Positions 23,362 to 31,946 of a stretch of 39,725 nucleotides of DNA are shown piece by piece. Within the stretch, counting starts at the first letter, position 1, and each line of letters opens with the position of its first letter. The stretch comes from JAJDIA01 sp031555145 (GTDB lineage Bacteria > Bacteroidota > Bacteroidia > Bacteroidales > Tannerellaceae). The translations under genes and the position numbers were made by a program. Location: contig JAVBUR010000021.1 of assembly GCA_031555145.1 (NCBI GenBank), positions 1-39,725 on the forward strand. The letters run 5' to 3'. The notes under the pieces are model-generated. The model made no database searches, had not been told where the DNA came from, and saw only the letters and a list, made by a program, of their open reading frames with translations.

Positions 23362-25401
23362 ATGAAGAAAGTACTACTGTTCACCCTGTTCAGCGCCATC
23401 ACGCTGGGTACCACCTTGTACGCACAGGAAAAGGCCACCCTGTCGGGTAATTACCTCAACAACCGCGCACCATTGCTGACGAAGCCATATGTAGAGCTTC
23501 CGATCGGCGCCATCCGTCCCAATGGCTGGATGGAAGAACAACTCAAACGGATGACTACCGGCATGACTGGCCATCTCGATGTATTATATGCCAAAGTAAT
23601 GGGCGAACGCAACGGTTGGCTGGGTGGTGATGGCGACGTATGGGAACGCGGCCCTTATTGGATTGACGGCCTGCTTCCCCTCGCCTACGTTCTCAACGAC
23701 AAAGCGCTGATTGAAAAGGTAAAGCCCTGGATCGAATGGACGCTGGCCTCGCAGCAACCGAACGGCTACTTCGGCCCGGACACCGATCGTCCCCACGAGC
23801 CGGGGCTTCAACGTAACAACGCACGCGACTGGTGGCCGAAGATGGTCATGCTCAAAGTCATGCAGCAATACTATATGGCGACAGCCGACCAACGGGTGAT
23901 CCCCTTTATGACCAACTATTTCAAATACCAGTTAGCCGAACTACCCAAGACACCGCTCGGCAACTGGACCTTCTGGGGCGAACAGCGCGGTGGCGACAAC
24001 CTGCTCGTAGTCTATTGGCTGTACAATATCACCGGCGATGCCTTCCTACTTGAATTGGGTGAATTGATCCACCGGCAGTCGTTCAACTGGACCGATGTCT
24101 TCCTACACCAGGACCACCTCTCCCGCCCGCTCAGCCTGCACTGTGTAAACCTCGCACAGGGATTCAAGGAGCCGGTGATCTACTACCAGCAAAATAAAGA
24201 CCCGAAACAGATACAGGCAGTCAAGAAAGCTGTAACGGATATCCGACGAACCATTGGCCAACCGACCGGCCTTTGGGCAGGCGACGAACTGCTGCGCTTC
24301 GGGAATCCGAACCTCGGCTCCGAACTATGTACCGCAGTAGAGATGATGTATTCGCTCGAAAACATGCTCGCCATCACCGGCGACGTGCAATGGGCCGACC
24401 ACCTGGAACGGATTGCCTACAACGTGTTGCCGTCGCAGATCAGCGACAATTTCTCCGCCCGGCAATACTACTCGCAGGTCAACCAGATCGCCATCACGCC
24501 GGCCTGGCGCGACTTCAGTACGCCCCACGACGATACCGATAACCTGATGGGCCTCCTGACAGGGTATCCCTGCTGCACCTCCAACCTCCACCAGGGCTGG
24601 CCGAAGCTGCTGCAAAACCTGTGGTATGCGACCGCCGATAATGGCATCGCCGCCTTGCTCTACGCCCCTTCCACCGTTACCGCCCGGGTAGCTAATAACC
24701 TTGAAGTAGTGATCAAGGAAGAGACCTCCTACCCTTTTGACGAAACCATCCGTTTCCATCTCTCCTTTACCGGTAAGCAGACAAGGAAGGCCTTCTTCCC
24801 CTTCCACCTACGCATCCCCGGCTGGTGTAACCAGCCGATCGTACGCCTCAACGGCGCCGTCATCCCCGTAGATGCCTGGCCGGGAGAGATTGCCCGTATC
24901 AACCGCGAATGGCAGCAGGGTGACGTACTCGAACTCGAACTGGGGATGAAGGTCAAGGCCGACTACTGGTTTGACGGCGGCGCCGTCATTGAACGTGGCC
25001 CCCTGCTCTACGCCCTGAAACTGAACGAAACATGGGAAAAGAAAACGTTCGAAGGCGACAAAGCCTCCCAATACGGCGAGGGATACTACCAGGTCACGAC
25101 CGACTCGCCCTGGAACTTCGCCCTCACCCGCAAGCAACTCCAGCCTGCCGTGATCACCGAGCATTTCCGGGTAGAAAAGAAAACCACCGTCGCCCCCTAC
25201 CCCTGGACGCTGGCCGATGCCCCGATCACCATCAAAGGTAAAGGCCGCCCGATACCTTCCTGGCAGTTGTACCGTGGTTCCCCCGGCTCTGTTCCCTTCT
25301 TTACCCAGCAAGGCCCCGACACCGAAGCGGAAACCGAGATCGAACTCATCCCCTTCGGCTGCACCACCCTCCGTATTACGGAGTTTCCGGTGCGAAACTA
25401 A
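23362..25401 (+). CDS. Secreted beta-L-arabinofuranosidase-domain protein (GH127/DUF1680 type)
   Basis: A 679-residue exported glycosidase. A Sec signal peptide (MKKVLLFTLFSAITLGTTLYAQ) precedes an (alpha/alpha)6-barrel of the DUF1680/GH127 kind and a C-terminal beta-sandwich region. The unusual catalytic zinc site of the family is recognisable: Glu321 and Cys323 in SELCTAVEM, and the cysteine pair 404-405 in GYPCCTSN. These correspond in spacing to Glu338/Cys340/Cys417/Cys418 of Bifidobacterium HypBA1. The sequence after the pair (TSNLHQGWPK) differs from the CPPN of classical GH127, so a related family with another specificity is possible. The gene is much more G+C-rich than the adjoining LOS genes. 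Its stop is 5 bases from that of the convergent GH43-type gene. Confidence 0.88.
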   Translation: MKKVLLFTLFSAITLGTTLYAQEKATLSGNYLNNRAPLLTKPYVELPIGAIRPNGWMEEQLKRMTTGMTGHLDVLYAKVMGERNGWLGGDGDVWERGPYWIDGLLPLAYVLNDKALIEKVKPWIEWTLASQQPNGYFGPDTDRPHEPGLQRNNARDWWPKMVMLKVMQQYYMATADQRVIPFMTNYFKYQLAELPKTPLGNWTFWGEQRGGDNLLVVYWLYNITGDAFLLELGELIHRQSFNWTDVFLHQDHLSRPLSLHCVNLAQGFKEPVIYYQQNKDPKQIQAVKKAVTDIRRTIGQPTGLWAGDELLRFGNPNLGSELCTAVEMMYSLENMLAITGDVQWADHLERIAYNVLPSQISDNFSARQYYSQVNQIAITPAWRDFSTPHDDTDNLMGLLTGYPCCTSNLHQGWPKLLQNLWYATADNGIAALLYAPSTVTARVANNLEVVIKEETSYPFDETIRFHLSFTGKQTRKAFFPFHLRIPGWCNQPIVRLNGAVIPVDAWPGEIARINREWQQGDVLELELGMKVKADYWFDGGAVIERGPLLYALKLNETWEKKTFEGDKASQYGEGYYQVTTDSPWNFALTRKQLQPAVITEHFRVEKKTTVAPYPWTLADAPITIKGKGRPIPSWQLYRGSPGSVPFFTQQGPDTEAETEIELIPFGCTTLRITEFPVRN

Positions 25402-25406
25402 AAAAC

Positions 25407-26384
25407 TTATTCGACGACCTTCGGTTGTATGATCTCTCCTCCGATGGATAAAAGGCCGTTGCCAGAGATGGACAAAGAGGTGATGAAACTTGTGCGCGGG
25501 CCTACTTTGGTGGTATCGGCATGGGCATGGAAGATGTACTTGTAGGTGCCGTCTTTATCCAGGAAAGGGGCACCATGGCCGGTTCCCACCAAGGAGGCGG
25601 ATGGCTTTTGCAGTACCGGATTGTATGCATATTTCACCCAAGGTCCCATAGGTGACGAGGAGGTAGCATATCCTACCCCGTAGTCCTGGCTCCGGAAGTC
25701 ATTGCCCGAATAAACCAGGTAGTAAACACCGTCTTTTTTAAGGATAGAAGGGCCTTCTACTACTTTGCCCAACGACGTTTCCCAATGCTGCGAGACTTCA
25801 CAGCATTGGGTCAGGGTTTCTTCTTTGAGGGTGATCAGGTCTTTTTCTAATTCGGCACTCCAGATCACATTGCCGTTGGTGAAACGGACGAAATAGAGGT
25901 AAGGCGTACCGTCGTCGTCCACAAAAAGGGAAGAGTCAATACTCTTTTCTTCCCGCATGGGCTTCTTCTCCGCCTGGACAAAGGGACCAACCGGGGATTG
26001 GGAGGTTGCCACGCAAATATGCTCTTCGGCTGAATAGTAAAGATAGAATGTCTTATCGGCCTTATTGTAATACACTTCAGGCGCCCAAAACCATTTATCT
26101 CCGTACGAATCTGATCGCGACAGCGCCATCCGCTCCGATCGGGTCCAGGAGACGAGATCCGTCGAAGTATACACGGCAAAACCTTCATCCGAGGAAGTCC
26201 CATACGCATAGTAGGAACCTTCATGACACAGGATAAAAGGATCGGCTATCGGCAGTTTCTCAGATACGTCAACAGCAGGTATTTCCTCTTTACCCCTATC
26301 GTCATTTGTTTTTGCATCGGCGCAGTTACATACAAAGATGCAACAGAGCAGGCAGAGCATTGATGGAATAATACCTGATTTCAT
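25407..26384 (-). CDS. Exported GH43-type five-bladed propeller glycosidase
   Basis: A 325-residue GH43-family protein with a hydrophobic, Cys-rich N-terminal signal (MKSGIIPSMLCLLCCIF), perhaps a lipoprotein anchored at Cys19 or Cys21. The three GH43 catalytic acidic residues can be placed: Asp48 in PIADPF (base), Asp150 in SIDSSLF (pKa modulator) and Glu210 in VVEGPS (acid). Blade strands such as FWAPEVYY and YLVYSGND are typical. Family activities include alpha-L-arabinofuranosidase and beta-xylosidase; arabinose is plausible given the convergent beta-L-arabinofuranosidase-type gene, but that is inference. It follows the S37 peptidase by 16 bases. Confidence 0.88.
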   Translation of the reverse strand: MKSGIIPSMLCLLCCIFVCNCADAKTNDDRGKEEIPAVDVSEKLPIADPFILCHEGSYYAYGTSSDEGFAVYTSTDLVSWTRSERMALSRSDSYGDKWFWAPEVYYNKADKTFYLYYSAEEHICVATSQSPVGPFVQAEKKPMREEKSIDSSLFVDDDGTPYLYFVRFTNGNVIWSAELEKDLITLKEETLTQCCEVSQHWETSLGKVVEGPSILKKDGVYYLVYSGNDFRSQDYGVGYATSSSPMGPWVKYAYNPVLQKPSASLVGTGHGAPFLDKDGTYKYIFHAHADTTKVGPRTSFITSLSISGNGLLSIGGEIIQPKVVE

Positions 26385-26400
26385 TTGATCCTGTTTTATC

Positions 26401-27693
26401 TTATTCTGCCAACCACTGGTTGAGTTGGTCCATGATGCGGGTCTTCATTTTGTCGGGCATGTTACCGATACGGGCACGGTGGCTACCACGGGGCTGCATG
26501 AAGAGTTGCATGTTTTGCTTGCGTTTGAAAGAGGCATCCGGCACACGGGGGGCGCTCCAGGGATCGATCTCGCCATAGATGAAAAGCATCTTCGGGTCGT
26601 TGTTCTTCAGGAAGGATGATATCCGGTTATACAATACAGGGCTGAATTCGATATTTCCGGCGCTTTTAGGCAACATGATGCGATTGAGATAGCCGTGTGT
26701 ACTCTTAACGGCCAAAAGCCCTTTAAACGGCTTTATATCGTATCCGTAATAGCCCAGTTCACGGGCGGCCTGCACAAAGAAGGAACCGTTGGGCTGATCT
26801 TCGGCAAAATAGTCGGGGCTACTGATCTTCATCAGGTGGTCGAAGATATCCGTATCAGAGGCGGTAAGTGCCGGGATAGTCGAAACATCAGTACCCCACT
26901 GCCAAAAGGCAAACGGGTATTCGAGCACACAATAGTCGAGCACTTCATCCAACGGAATGCTGTAGACGTATTTATCCTTGACAGCGGCTTCGAGCATCGG
27001 CATCAGGGCGGCACGGCGTTTCAACACTTCGAGTTGGAAGTTATAAATAGCCTTGCGTTCAGCCTTGGTTCCTACTTTCTTTTCGAGGAAAGGCTCATGG
27101 CGTCCATCTTCCACACCATGGCAGAGCGGAGCGACATAAGGCACGGAGATATCCACATCGTCGGGGAAGAAGGTACGGTAGATCATCACCGTCTGTCCGC
27201 CCTTGCTGATACCGGTACTGATCCATTTGCCGGTATAGAGTTGCTTGAAGGTGGTAGTGACGTTATGTAGGTCATAGGCGGAGTTTTCAGCAGTAAGGTA
27301 ATCCCAGTTCAACGGTTCGGGCGTGGATTCAAGAAAATAGCGATGCTCCACAAACACGACGTTGGTATTGAACAACCGCGACAGTTCTTCCTGGTAGCGG
27401 GGATTCAGGGCATATTCGCCACCGTATCCTTCGGTCACGATCACCGTCGGACGGTCGAAGCCGACATGCGAAACCACTATACGCTGGGTAAACGTACCGG
27501 CGGCAGGATTCTTCGGATCCACCTGCTGGGTGATGCGGACAAGGTATTTCTCGGCATAGTTGGGGGATTCCAGTTGTTCGATCCGGCTGATTCCTTTCAG
27601 TCCCTCCAGTTTGCCTTTCAACTCGCCGGGAGCAGCCCAGGCATAGACAGTGATAAGAAGTAGAAGGAGGGAGATGTGTAATGTTCGTTTCAT
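26401..27693 (-). CDS. Exported serine peptidase, S37 family (PS-10-like)
   Basis: A 430-residue secreted alpha/beta-hydrolase peptidase, similar to Streptomyces tripeptidyl aminopeptidase-type S37 enzymes. A Sec signal peptide spans about residues 1-20. The nucleophile elbow GISKGGQT gives Ser163, VTEGYGGEY is the oxyanion-side strand, and FVEHRYFLES is a conserved family motif. A late Asp (YGEIDPWSAP) and His (RGSHRARIG) complete a likely catalytic triad. It would trim N-terminal peptides in the periplasm or outside the cell. It lies 36 bases after the deacetylase gene and 16 bases before the GH43-type gene. Confidence 0.88.
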   Translation of the reverse strand: MKRTLHISLLLLLITVYAWAAPGELKGKLEGLKGISRIEQLESPNYAEKYLVRITQQVDPKNPAAGTFTQRIVVSHVGFDRPTVIVTEGYGGEYALNPRYQEELSRLFNTNVVFVEHRYFLESTPEPLNWDYLTAENSAYDLHNVTTTFKQLYTGKWISTGISKGGQTVMIYRTFFPDDVDISVPYVAPLCHGVEDGRHEPFLEKKVGTKAERKAIYNFQLEVLKRRAALMPMLEAAVKDKYVYSIPLDEVLDYCVLEYPFAFWQWGTDVSTIPALTASDTDIFDHLMKISSPDYFAEDQPNGSFFVQAARELGYYGYDIKPFKGLLAVKSTHGYLNRIMLPKSAGNIEFSPVLYNRISSFLKNNDPKMLFIYGEIDPWSAPRVPDASFKRKQNMQLFMQPRGSHRARIGNMPDKMKTRIMDQLNQWLAE

Positions 27694-27729
27694 GGTCTGA
27701 TAACGTTTGAATTGAGTTATGACTATAGT

Positions 27730-28350
27730 TTAATCCAATAGTTTGAATTCGTATCCCTGTGCCAGCAGCCATTCGATGGCACGCGGCATGGCTTCGCACA
27801 TGTTCTGTTCGGCTTTCAGTGAATCGTGGAACACGATGATTGAGCCGTTGCGGGTATAGCGTTTCACGACATTGAAGACACCACCCGGCGTCATATGCGG
27901 ACTGTAATCACGCGTCACCACATCCCACATGATGATCTTGTATAACCGCCTCAACAACATGATCTGCGGCATACGCATATGCCCATGCGGCGGACGGAAC
28001 AGCTTACCGGGGATTAATTCGGCGGCCTTCCGGACATTGGCCAGGTAGTTCTTTGTCCAGAAGCGGATACCCTGGATATGGCTGAAGGTGTGATTACCTA
28101 CATGGTGTCCCCGTTCGAGGATCATGCGGTATTCGTCGGGATGCTTGCGTACGTTATCACCTACACAGAAGAAGGTGGCTTTGACACCATAGCGGTCCAA
28201 CACGTCCAATACCCAGGGTGTGATCCTGGGTATCGGTCCGTCGTCGAACGTCAGATAGACGCATTTCTTTTCGGTAGGAGCGGCGGGCAAACGCCAGATA
28301 GCCCCCGGAAACAGTATCCTGTAAAACCAGGGAGGTTGCTCGATAAACAT
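27730..28350 (-). CDS. Polysaccharide deacetylase, NodB/CE4 family
   Basis: A 206-residue NodB-homology protein that should remove N- or O-acetyl groups from a glycan. The CE4 motifs are complete: TFDDG (Asp36, Asp37), HTFSH (His87, His91) for metal binding, RPPHGH (119-124), WDVVTRDY and the late IIVFHD with the catalytic-type His. No clear signal peptide is present: the N-terminus is amphipathic, so location is uncertain. It starts 9 bases after the DUF2723 gene, which makes a joint envelope-glycan role plausible. Confidence 0.9.
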   Translation of the reverse strand: MFIEQPPWFYRILFPGAIWRLPAAPTEKKCVYLTFDDGPIPRITPWVLDVLDRYGVKATFFCVGDNVRKHPDEYRMILERGHHVGNHTFSHIQGIRFWTKNYLANVRKAAELIPGKLFRPPHGHMRMPQIMLLRRLYKIIMWDVVTRDYSPHMTPGGVFNVVKRYTRNGSIIVFHDSLKAEQNMCEAMPRAIEWLLAQGYEFKLLD

Positions 28351-28359
28351 ATGCTCCCG

Positions 28360-31300
28360 TTATTCTCTGTTCTGGCCGGTACCGGTAGCAGCACCATAAG
28401 CCATACGGTAGTTGTCGAATTCTTCCTGGTACTTCTTACCGAATTCGGGATTGTTCTTGTTGACCACCCGCAAGGCTTCCTGTACAATGGCCAGGTCCTG
28501 TCCTAATTCACCCATGACTGAATGCAGTTGGGAGGGATTCAGACGGAAGAACCAGTTGACGTTGCGCAAGGAGTTTTCGATAATACCGGCATAGATCGCT
28601 TCTGCTTTCTGCGGCTGACCCAGGTCATAGTACAGCTCGCCAAAGGAGAGGGCGCTGGCATCCAACGGCACATTTTCCGGCGGCAACACTTCCATGCCCT
28701 TGTCGAGCAAGGCCAGGGTTTCGTCCCGCTTGCCTTCCGCCATCAGGGTAAAGGCCAGCTTACTGAATACGGCCACGCGGTAGGTCTTACACATGCGCAT
28801 CACATTCTCGTCGATATAAGTGCCGGGCTTTTCTACGCCGCCCCACTGGAACTTGTTCATGACGTTGTCGTACATCTTTTCGGCGTTGGCTGATTTGATA
28901 GTACCTTTCACCTGCATCGGTACGATCTGGTAGGCCATACCGGTCTGCTGGAAAAACGGATCGAGATTGACATACTGGTCGCGGGCCACGGTGATGGCAT
29001 AATACATCGGACGTTCCCAGTTATTGGTCTGCAACATGTCGAGGATGATCAGTTCCTGCTTGCCCAGTGATTCCTTATCGCTAAGGTCGATCATCATTTC
29101 GGGCTGGATATAGTCAGCGTATTCAGGCGCTACGATACCATTGCGGATAACAGCAGTCGAATCGATCTTATACGACAGCTTCTTAGACGGAATATAACTT
29201 ACTTCCTGCGCATAACCCGGAATCTTACGGTATCTCGGGTCGTTACTGCGTGCCCAGTCAAGCGCCTGCTTCAGGTCGACAGCCTGGTCGGTGAGGGGTA
29301 TGATATAGGCATAGTCGCGGGTGCCCATAATATAATCTTCGTAGTTCCACGAGATAGGCAGGGGAGCGGATTCGTAGGCCTGCTTCTTCATCTGGTTGAT
29401 ATACCAGTCGGTTTGCAGGTAGCTGGTGTTACAGACACGCACGTCGGTACGGATGCCTTCTACTTCCTGGGCATACCAGAGGGGGAAGGTATCGTTGTCG
29501 CCGTTGGTGAAGATGATCGCGTTAGGTTCGCAGGATTCGAGGTAGTTACGTCCGAAGTCACGGGCTACATAACGGTCTGAGCGGTCGTGGTCGTCCCACG
29601 TCTGCCCTACCATCTGGATAGGCACGAAAAGGCCGAGGAGAGTCGCTACCGAAGCAGCAATCACTGCCGGCAACTTTCCATACTGCTGCAAGCCCTTGGC
29701 GATGGCTGCCACCCCGAAACCGATCCAGATACAGAACGCATAGAACGAGCCCGCATAGGCATAGTCCCGCTCACGCGGCTGATAAGGCGTCTGGTTGAGG
29801 TAGAGCACAATGGCGATCCCCGTCATAAAGAAGAGGAAGAAGGTGATCCAGAATTGCTGTATACCTGTCTTTCCACTATATCCCTGAAAGAAGAGGCCCA
29901 GAATACCCAACAGCAGGGGCAGCATATAGTAGACGTTGTGTCCTTTATTGTTGGCAATATCGTTCGGCATATCATCCTGCGGCCCGACCAGTTGCTCATC
30001 AATGAACTTGATACCCGTGATCCAGTTGCCGTTCAGTACTTCGCCATTGCCCTGTATATCGTTCTGGCGTCCGGAGAAGTTCCACATAAAATAACGCCAG
30101 TACATGAAGTTGAGTTGGTAGGTGAAGAAGAAACGGAGGTTCTCGCCAAAGGTAGGCTTCACCACCGATTTCGTCTGGCCGCATTGGGTATATCTGACAG
30201 TTTCACCCTTAACCTGCGCCCATTCCTGATAAGCGGGTATATGGCGCGGTTCACTGCTGTACATACGGGGGAAGAGCATATTCAACTCAGCCACGTAGTC
30301 ATAGTCTATTTCATGCTGTGAAACGAAGTAACGGTCTTTTTCTCCGGCGTCTTTCTTGATCACCCGCGTCCAGATGGCGTCGCCATCCCGGACATCCACT
30401 TTACAGTTGTCACCATCGACGATACGCTTCGCTTCAGACACATAGGTCTTTCCATAGATCAGCGGTGTCTTTCCATATTGTTCACGCGCCAGATAGGTGC
30501 GGAGGGTGAAGATATTATTCGGGTTGTTCTGGTTCATCGGCGTATCGGCAGAAGCACGGATAATAATCAGTGCATAGGAAGAATAACCCACTACGATCAC
30601 CATCAGACAAACCAAAACCGTATTCAATGCCTTGATCGCCACCTTCTTATTCATAAAGAGGAAGGCCGTCAACGCCGCAATGATCACAACGGCCACGATA
30701 TAACCGCTCCCGATAAAGGGAATACCCAACAGGATGATCGAAAGGATAAAAGCGATCTTCATCCGTTTCTCATTCACCTCGTCGCGCATTGTTTCCCAAA
30801 TTCCCCAGGCAAGTACCGCCCCCATAATGATGAGGTAAGCAAACACACCCGAGTTATAAGGCATACCCAGTACATTGACAAAGAAGAGTTCGAAATAGCC
30901 GCAAATTTCCACCAGTCCCTGTACCACACCGTACATCATCAGTCCGACAATGGCAAAAGAAACAAGCAAGGCGATCAACGTCCCCTTCATCGTAGGATTC
31001 GGATAACGCTTATAATAATAAACCAGCACGATAGCCGGGATACAAAGCAGGTTAAGGAGGTGGACACCGATACTCAGCCCCATCAGGTAGGCAATGAGGA
31101 CGATCCAACGGTCGGCATGCGGACGATCGGCAGCATCTTCCCATTTCAGGATCAGCCAGAATACCACAGCGGTAAAGAGGGATGAGAACGCATAAACTTC
31201 ACCTTCCACGGCGCTAAACCAGAACGTATCACTGAATGTATACACCAAGGCTCCTACGAGGCCGCTTCCAATGATGGTAATCAACTGGGCGGTGGTCATT

Positions 31301-31632
31301 TCTTTGCTGTTGCCGACGAGCAACTTGCGTGCCATGTGCGTAATACTCCAGAAGAGGAACAGGATGGTAAGTCCGCTAAACAACGCCGACATGGTGTTGA
31401 CCATCACCGGCACCTTCGTTACGTCCGGAGCAAACTGCGTAAACAGGTTAGCCATCAGCATAAAGAAAGGAGCACCCGGCGGGTGTCCTACTTCCAGTTT
31501 AAAGGCGGACGAGATGAATTCGCCGCAATCCCAGAAACTACCGGTCGGCTCTATTGTCATCAGATACACGATAGAGGCAAGCAGGAAGACTGCCCAGCCC
31601 AACACGTTGTTGATCAGCTTATATTTTCCCAT
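28360..31632 (-). CDS. DUF2723 family multi-spanning membrane protein
   Basis: A 1090-residue protein. The first roughly 700 residues contain a dozen or more hydrophobic segments. Between the first two are TGSFWDCGEFISSAFKLEVG and the HPPGAPFF motif, which recall the acidic first luminal loop of GT-C transferases such as protein O-mannosyltransferases. The remaining 400 residues are soluble, start near TNGDNDTFPLWYAQE and end with TPR-like helices around FSKLAFTLMAEGKRDETLALL. DUF2723 is a Bacteroidota hallmark family and is thought to be a glycosyltransferase, perhaps acting on exported protein; this is family-level inference. It is the first gene of a likely unit with the deacetylase, the S37 peptidase and the GH43-type gene. 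Confidence 0.88.
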   Translation of the reverse strand: MGKYKLINNVLGWAVFLLASIVYLMTIEPTGSFWDCGEFISSAFKLEVGHPPGAPFFMLMANLFTQFAPDVTKVPVMVNTMSALFSGLTILFLFWSITHMARKLLVGNSKEMTTAQLITIIGSGLVGALVYTFSDTFWFSAVEGEVYAFSSLFTAVVFWLILKWEDAADRPHADRWIVLIAYLMGLSIGVHLLNLLCIPAIVLVYYYKRYPNPTMKGTLIALLVSFAIVGLMMYGVVQGLVEICGYFELFFVNVLGMPYNSGVFAYLIIMGAVLAWGIWETMRDEVNEKRMKIAFILSIILLGIPFIGSGYIVAVVIIAALTAFLFMNKKVAIKALNTVLVCLMVIVVGYSSYALIIIRASADTPMNQNNPNNIFTLRTYLAREQYGKTPLIYGKTYVSEAKRIVDGDNCKVDVRDGDAIWTRVIKKDAGEKDRYFVSQHEIDYDYVAELNMLFPRMYSSEPRHIPAYQEWAQVKGETVRYTQCGQTKSVVKPTFGENLRFFFTYQLNFMYWRYFMWNFSGRQNDIQGNGEVLNGNWITGIKFIDEQLVGPQDDMPNDIANNKGHNVYYMLPLLLGILGLFFQGYSGKTGIQQFWITFFLFFMTGIAIVLYLNQTPYQPRERDYAYAGSFYAFCIWIGFGVAAIAKGLQQYGKLPAVIAASVATLLGLFVPIQMVGQTWDDHDRSDRYVARDFGRNYLESCEPNAIIFTNGDNDTFPLWYAQEVEGIRTDVRVCNTSYLQTDWYINQMKKQAYESAPLPISWNYEDYIMGTRDYAYIIPLTDQAVDLKQALDWARSNDPRYRKIPGYAQEVSYIPSKKLSYKIDSTAVIRNGIVAPEYADYIQPEMMIDLSDKESLGKQELIILDMLQTNNWERPMYYAITVARDQYVNLDPFFQQTGMAYQIVPMQVKGTIKSANAEKMYDNVMNKFQWGGVEKPGTYIDENVMRMCKTYRVAVFSKLAFTLMAEGKRDETLALLDKGMEVLPPENVPLDASALSFGELYYDLGQPQKAEAIYAGIIENSLRNVNWFFRLNPSQLHSVMGELGQDLAIVQEALRVVNKNNPEFGKKYQEEFDNYRMAYGAATGTGQNRE

Positions 31633-31687
31633 AAATTGATAATTAGTTGCAAAGATTAATACCCTCTCTCATAAGGAGATTTGGGGG

Positions 31688-31695
31688 CAAAGGTA
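31688..31695 (-). promoter_or_regulatory. Candidate -7 promoter box for the DUF2723 unit
   Basis: CAAAGGTA on + reads TACCTTTG on -, matching TAnnTTTG about 56 bases before the DUF2723 start. It lies between that gene and the long inverted repeat, so initiation would occur downstream of the repeat. Of the 314-base gap 31633-31946, this promoter and the repeat are all that I can identify. Confidence 0.45.
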
Positions 31696-31763
31696 CACAT
31701 TTGCCTTAAAACCTAACGTAATAAGGGGTTATAAATTGTGAGAAGAGTGAAAAAGAAGGGGGC

Positions 31764-31945
31764 TAAAGTATTTAACGTCTAAGGGCCTCAAGGGCTTTAA
31801 AGGCTACAAGGACCTTAAGGAAGACCTTACGTTAAACCGTAAACATCGACCTTAATAATGCCAAAGGACCTTAAGGATGTCATTTTACCCTTAAGGCCCT
31901 TGTAGCCTTTAAAGCCCTTGAGGCCCTTAGACGTTAAATACTTTA
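31764..31945. repeat. Long inverted repeat: two 57-base arms around a 68-base spacer
   Basis: The left arm 31764-31820 and right arm 31889-31945 are reverse complements at 56 of 57 positions. The only mismatch is A at 31812 against C at 31897. In RNA made from the minus strand, the direction of both flanking genes, that pair is G-U, so the stem is unbroken. The repeat starts one base after the stop codon of the TolB-like gene. Inside each arm runs a 9-base period: AAGGGCCTC, AAGGGCTTT, AAAGGCTAC, AAGGACCTT and AAGGAAGAC at 31781-31825 in the left arm. The spacer holds another GGACCTTAAGG (31866-31876) and a small TTACG/CGTAA hairpin (31827-31842). It could end or protect the mRNA of the uronate operon, or be a non-autonomous repeat element; no transposase is near. 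Confidence 0.93.
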
Positions 31946-31946
31946 A

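Noticed and set aside
23145..23438. 97-codon minus-strand frame between DUF4254 and the GH127-type gene
   Set aside because: It overlaps the signal-peptide region of the glycosidase, both promoter boxes and the DUF4254 start, and has no domain features.
31781..31845. A small repetitive peptide (Lys-Gly-Leu, Lys-Gly-Phe, Lys-Gly-Tyr pattern) encoded by the 9-base period
   Set aside because: The frame has no start codon and soon meets a stop; the same period on the other arm shows that it is a DNA or RNA feature.
31764..31945. Invertible promoter (phase-variable switch) bounded by inverted repeats
   Set aside because: The 68-base spacer contains no TAnnTTTG box on either strand and no recombinase gene lies nearby; the arms are also longer than usual switch repeats.
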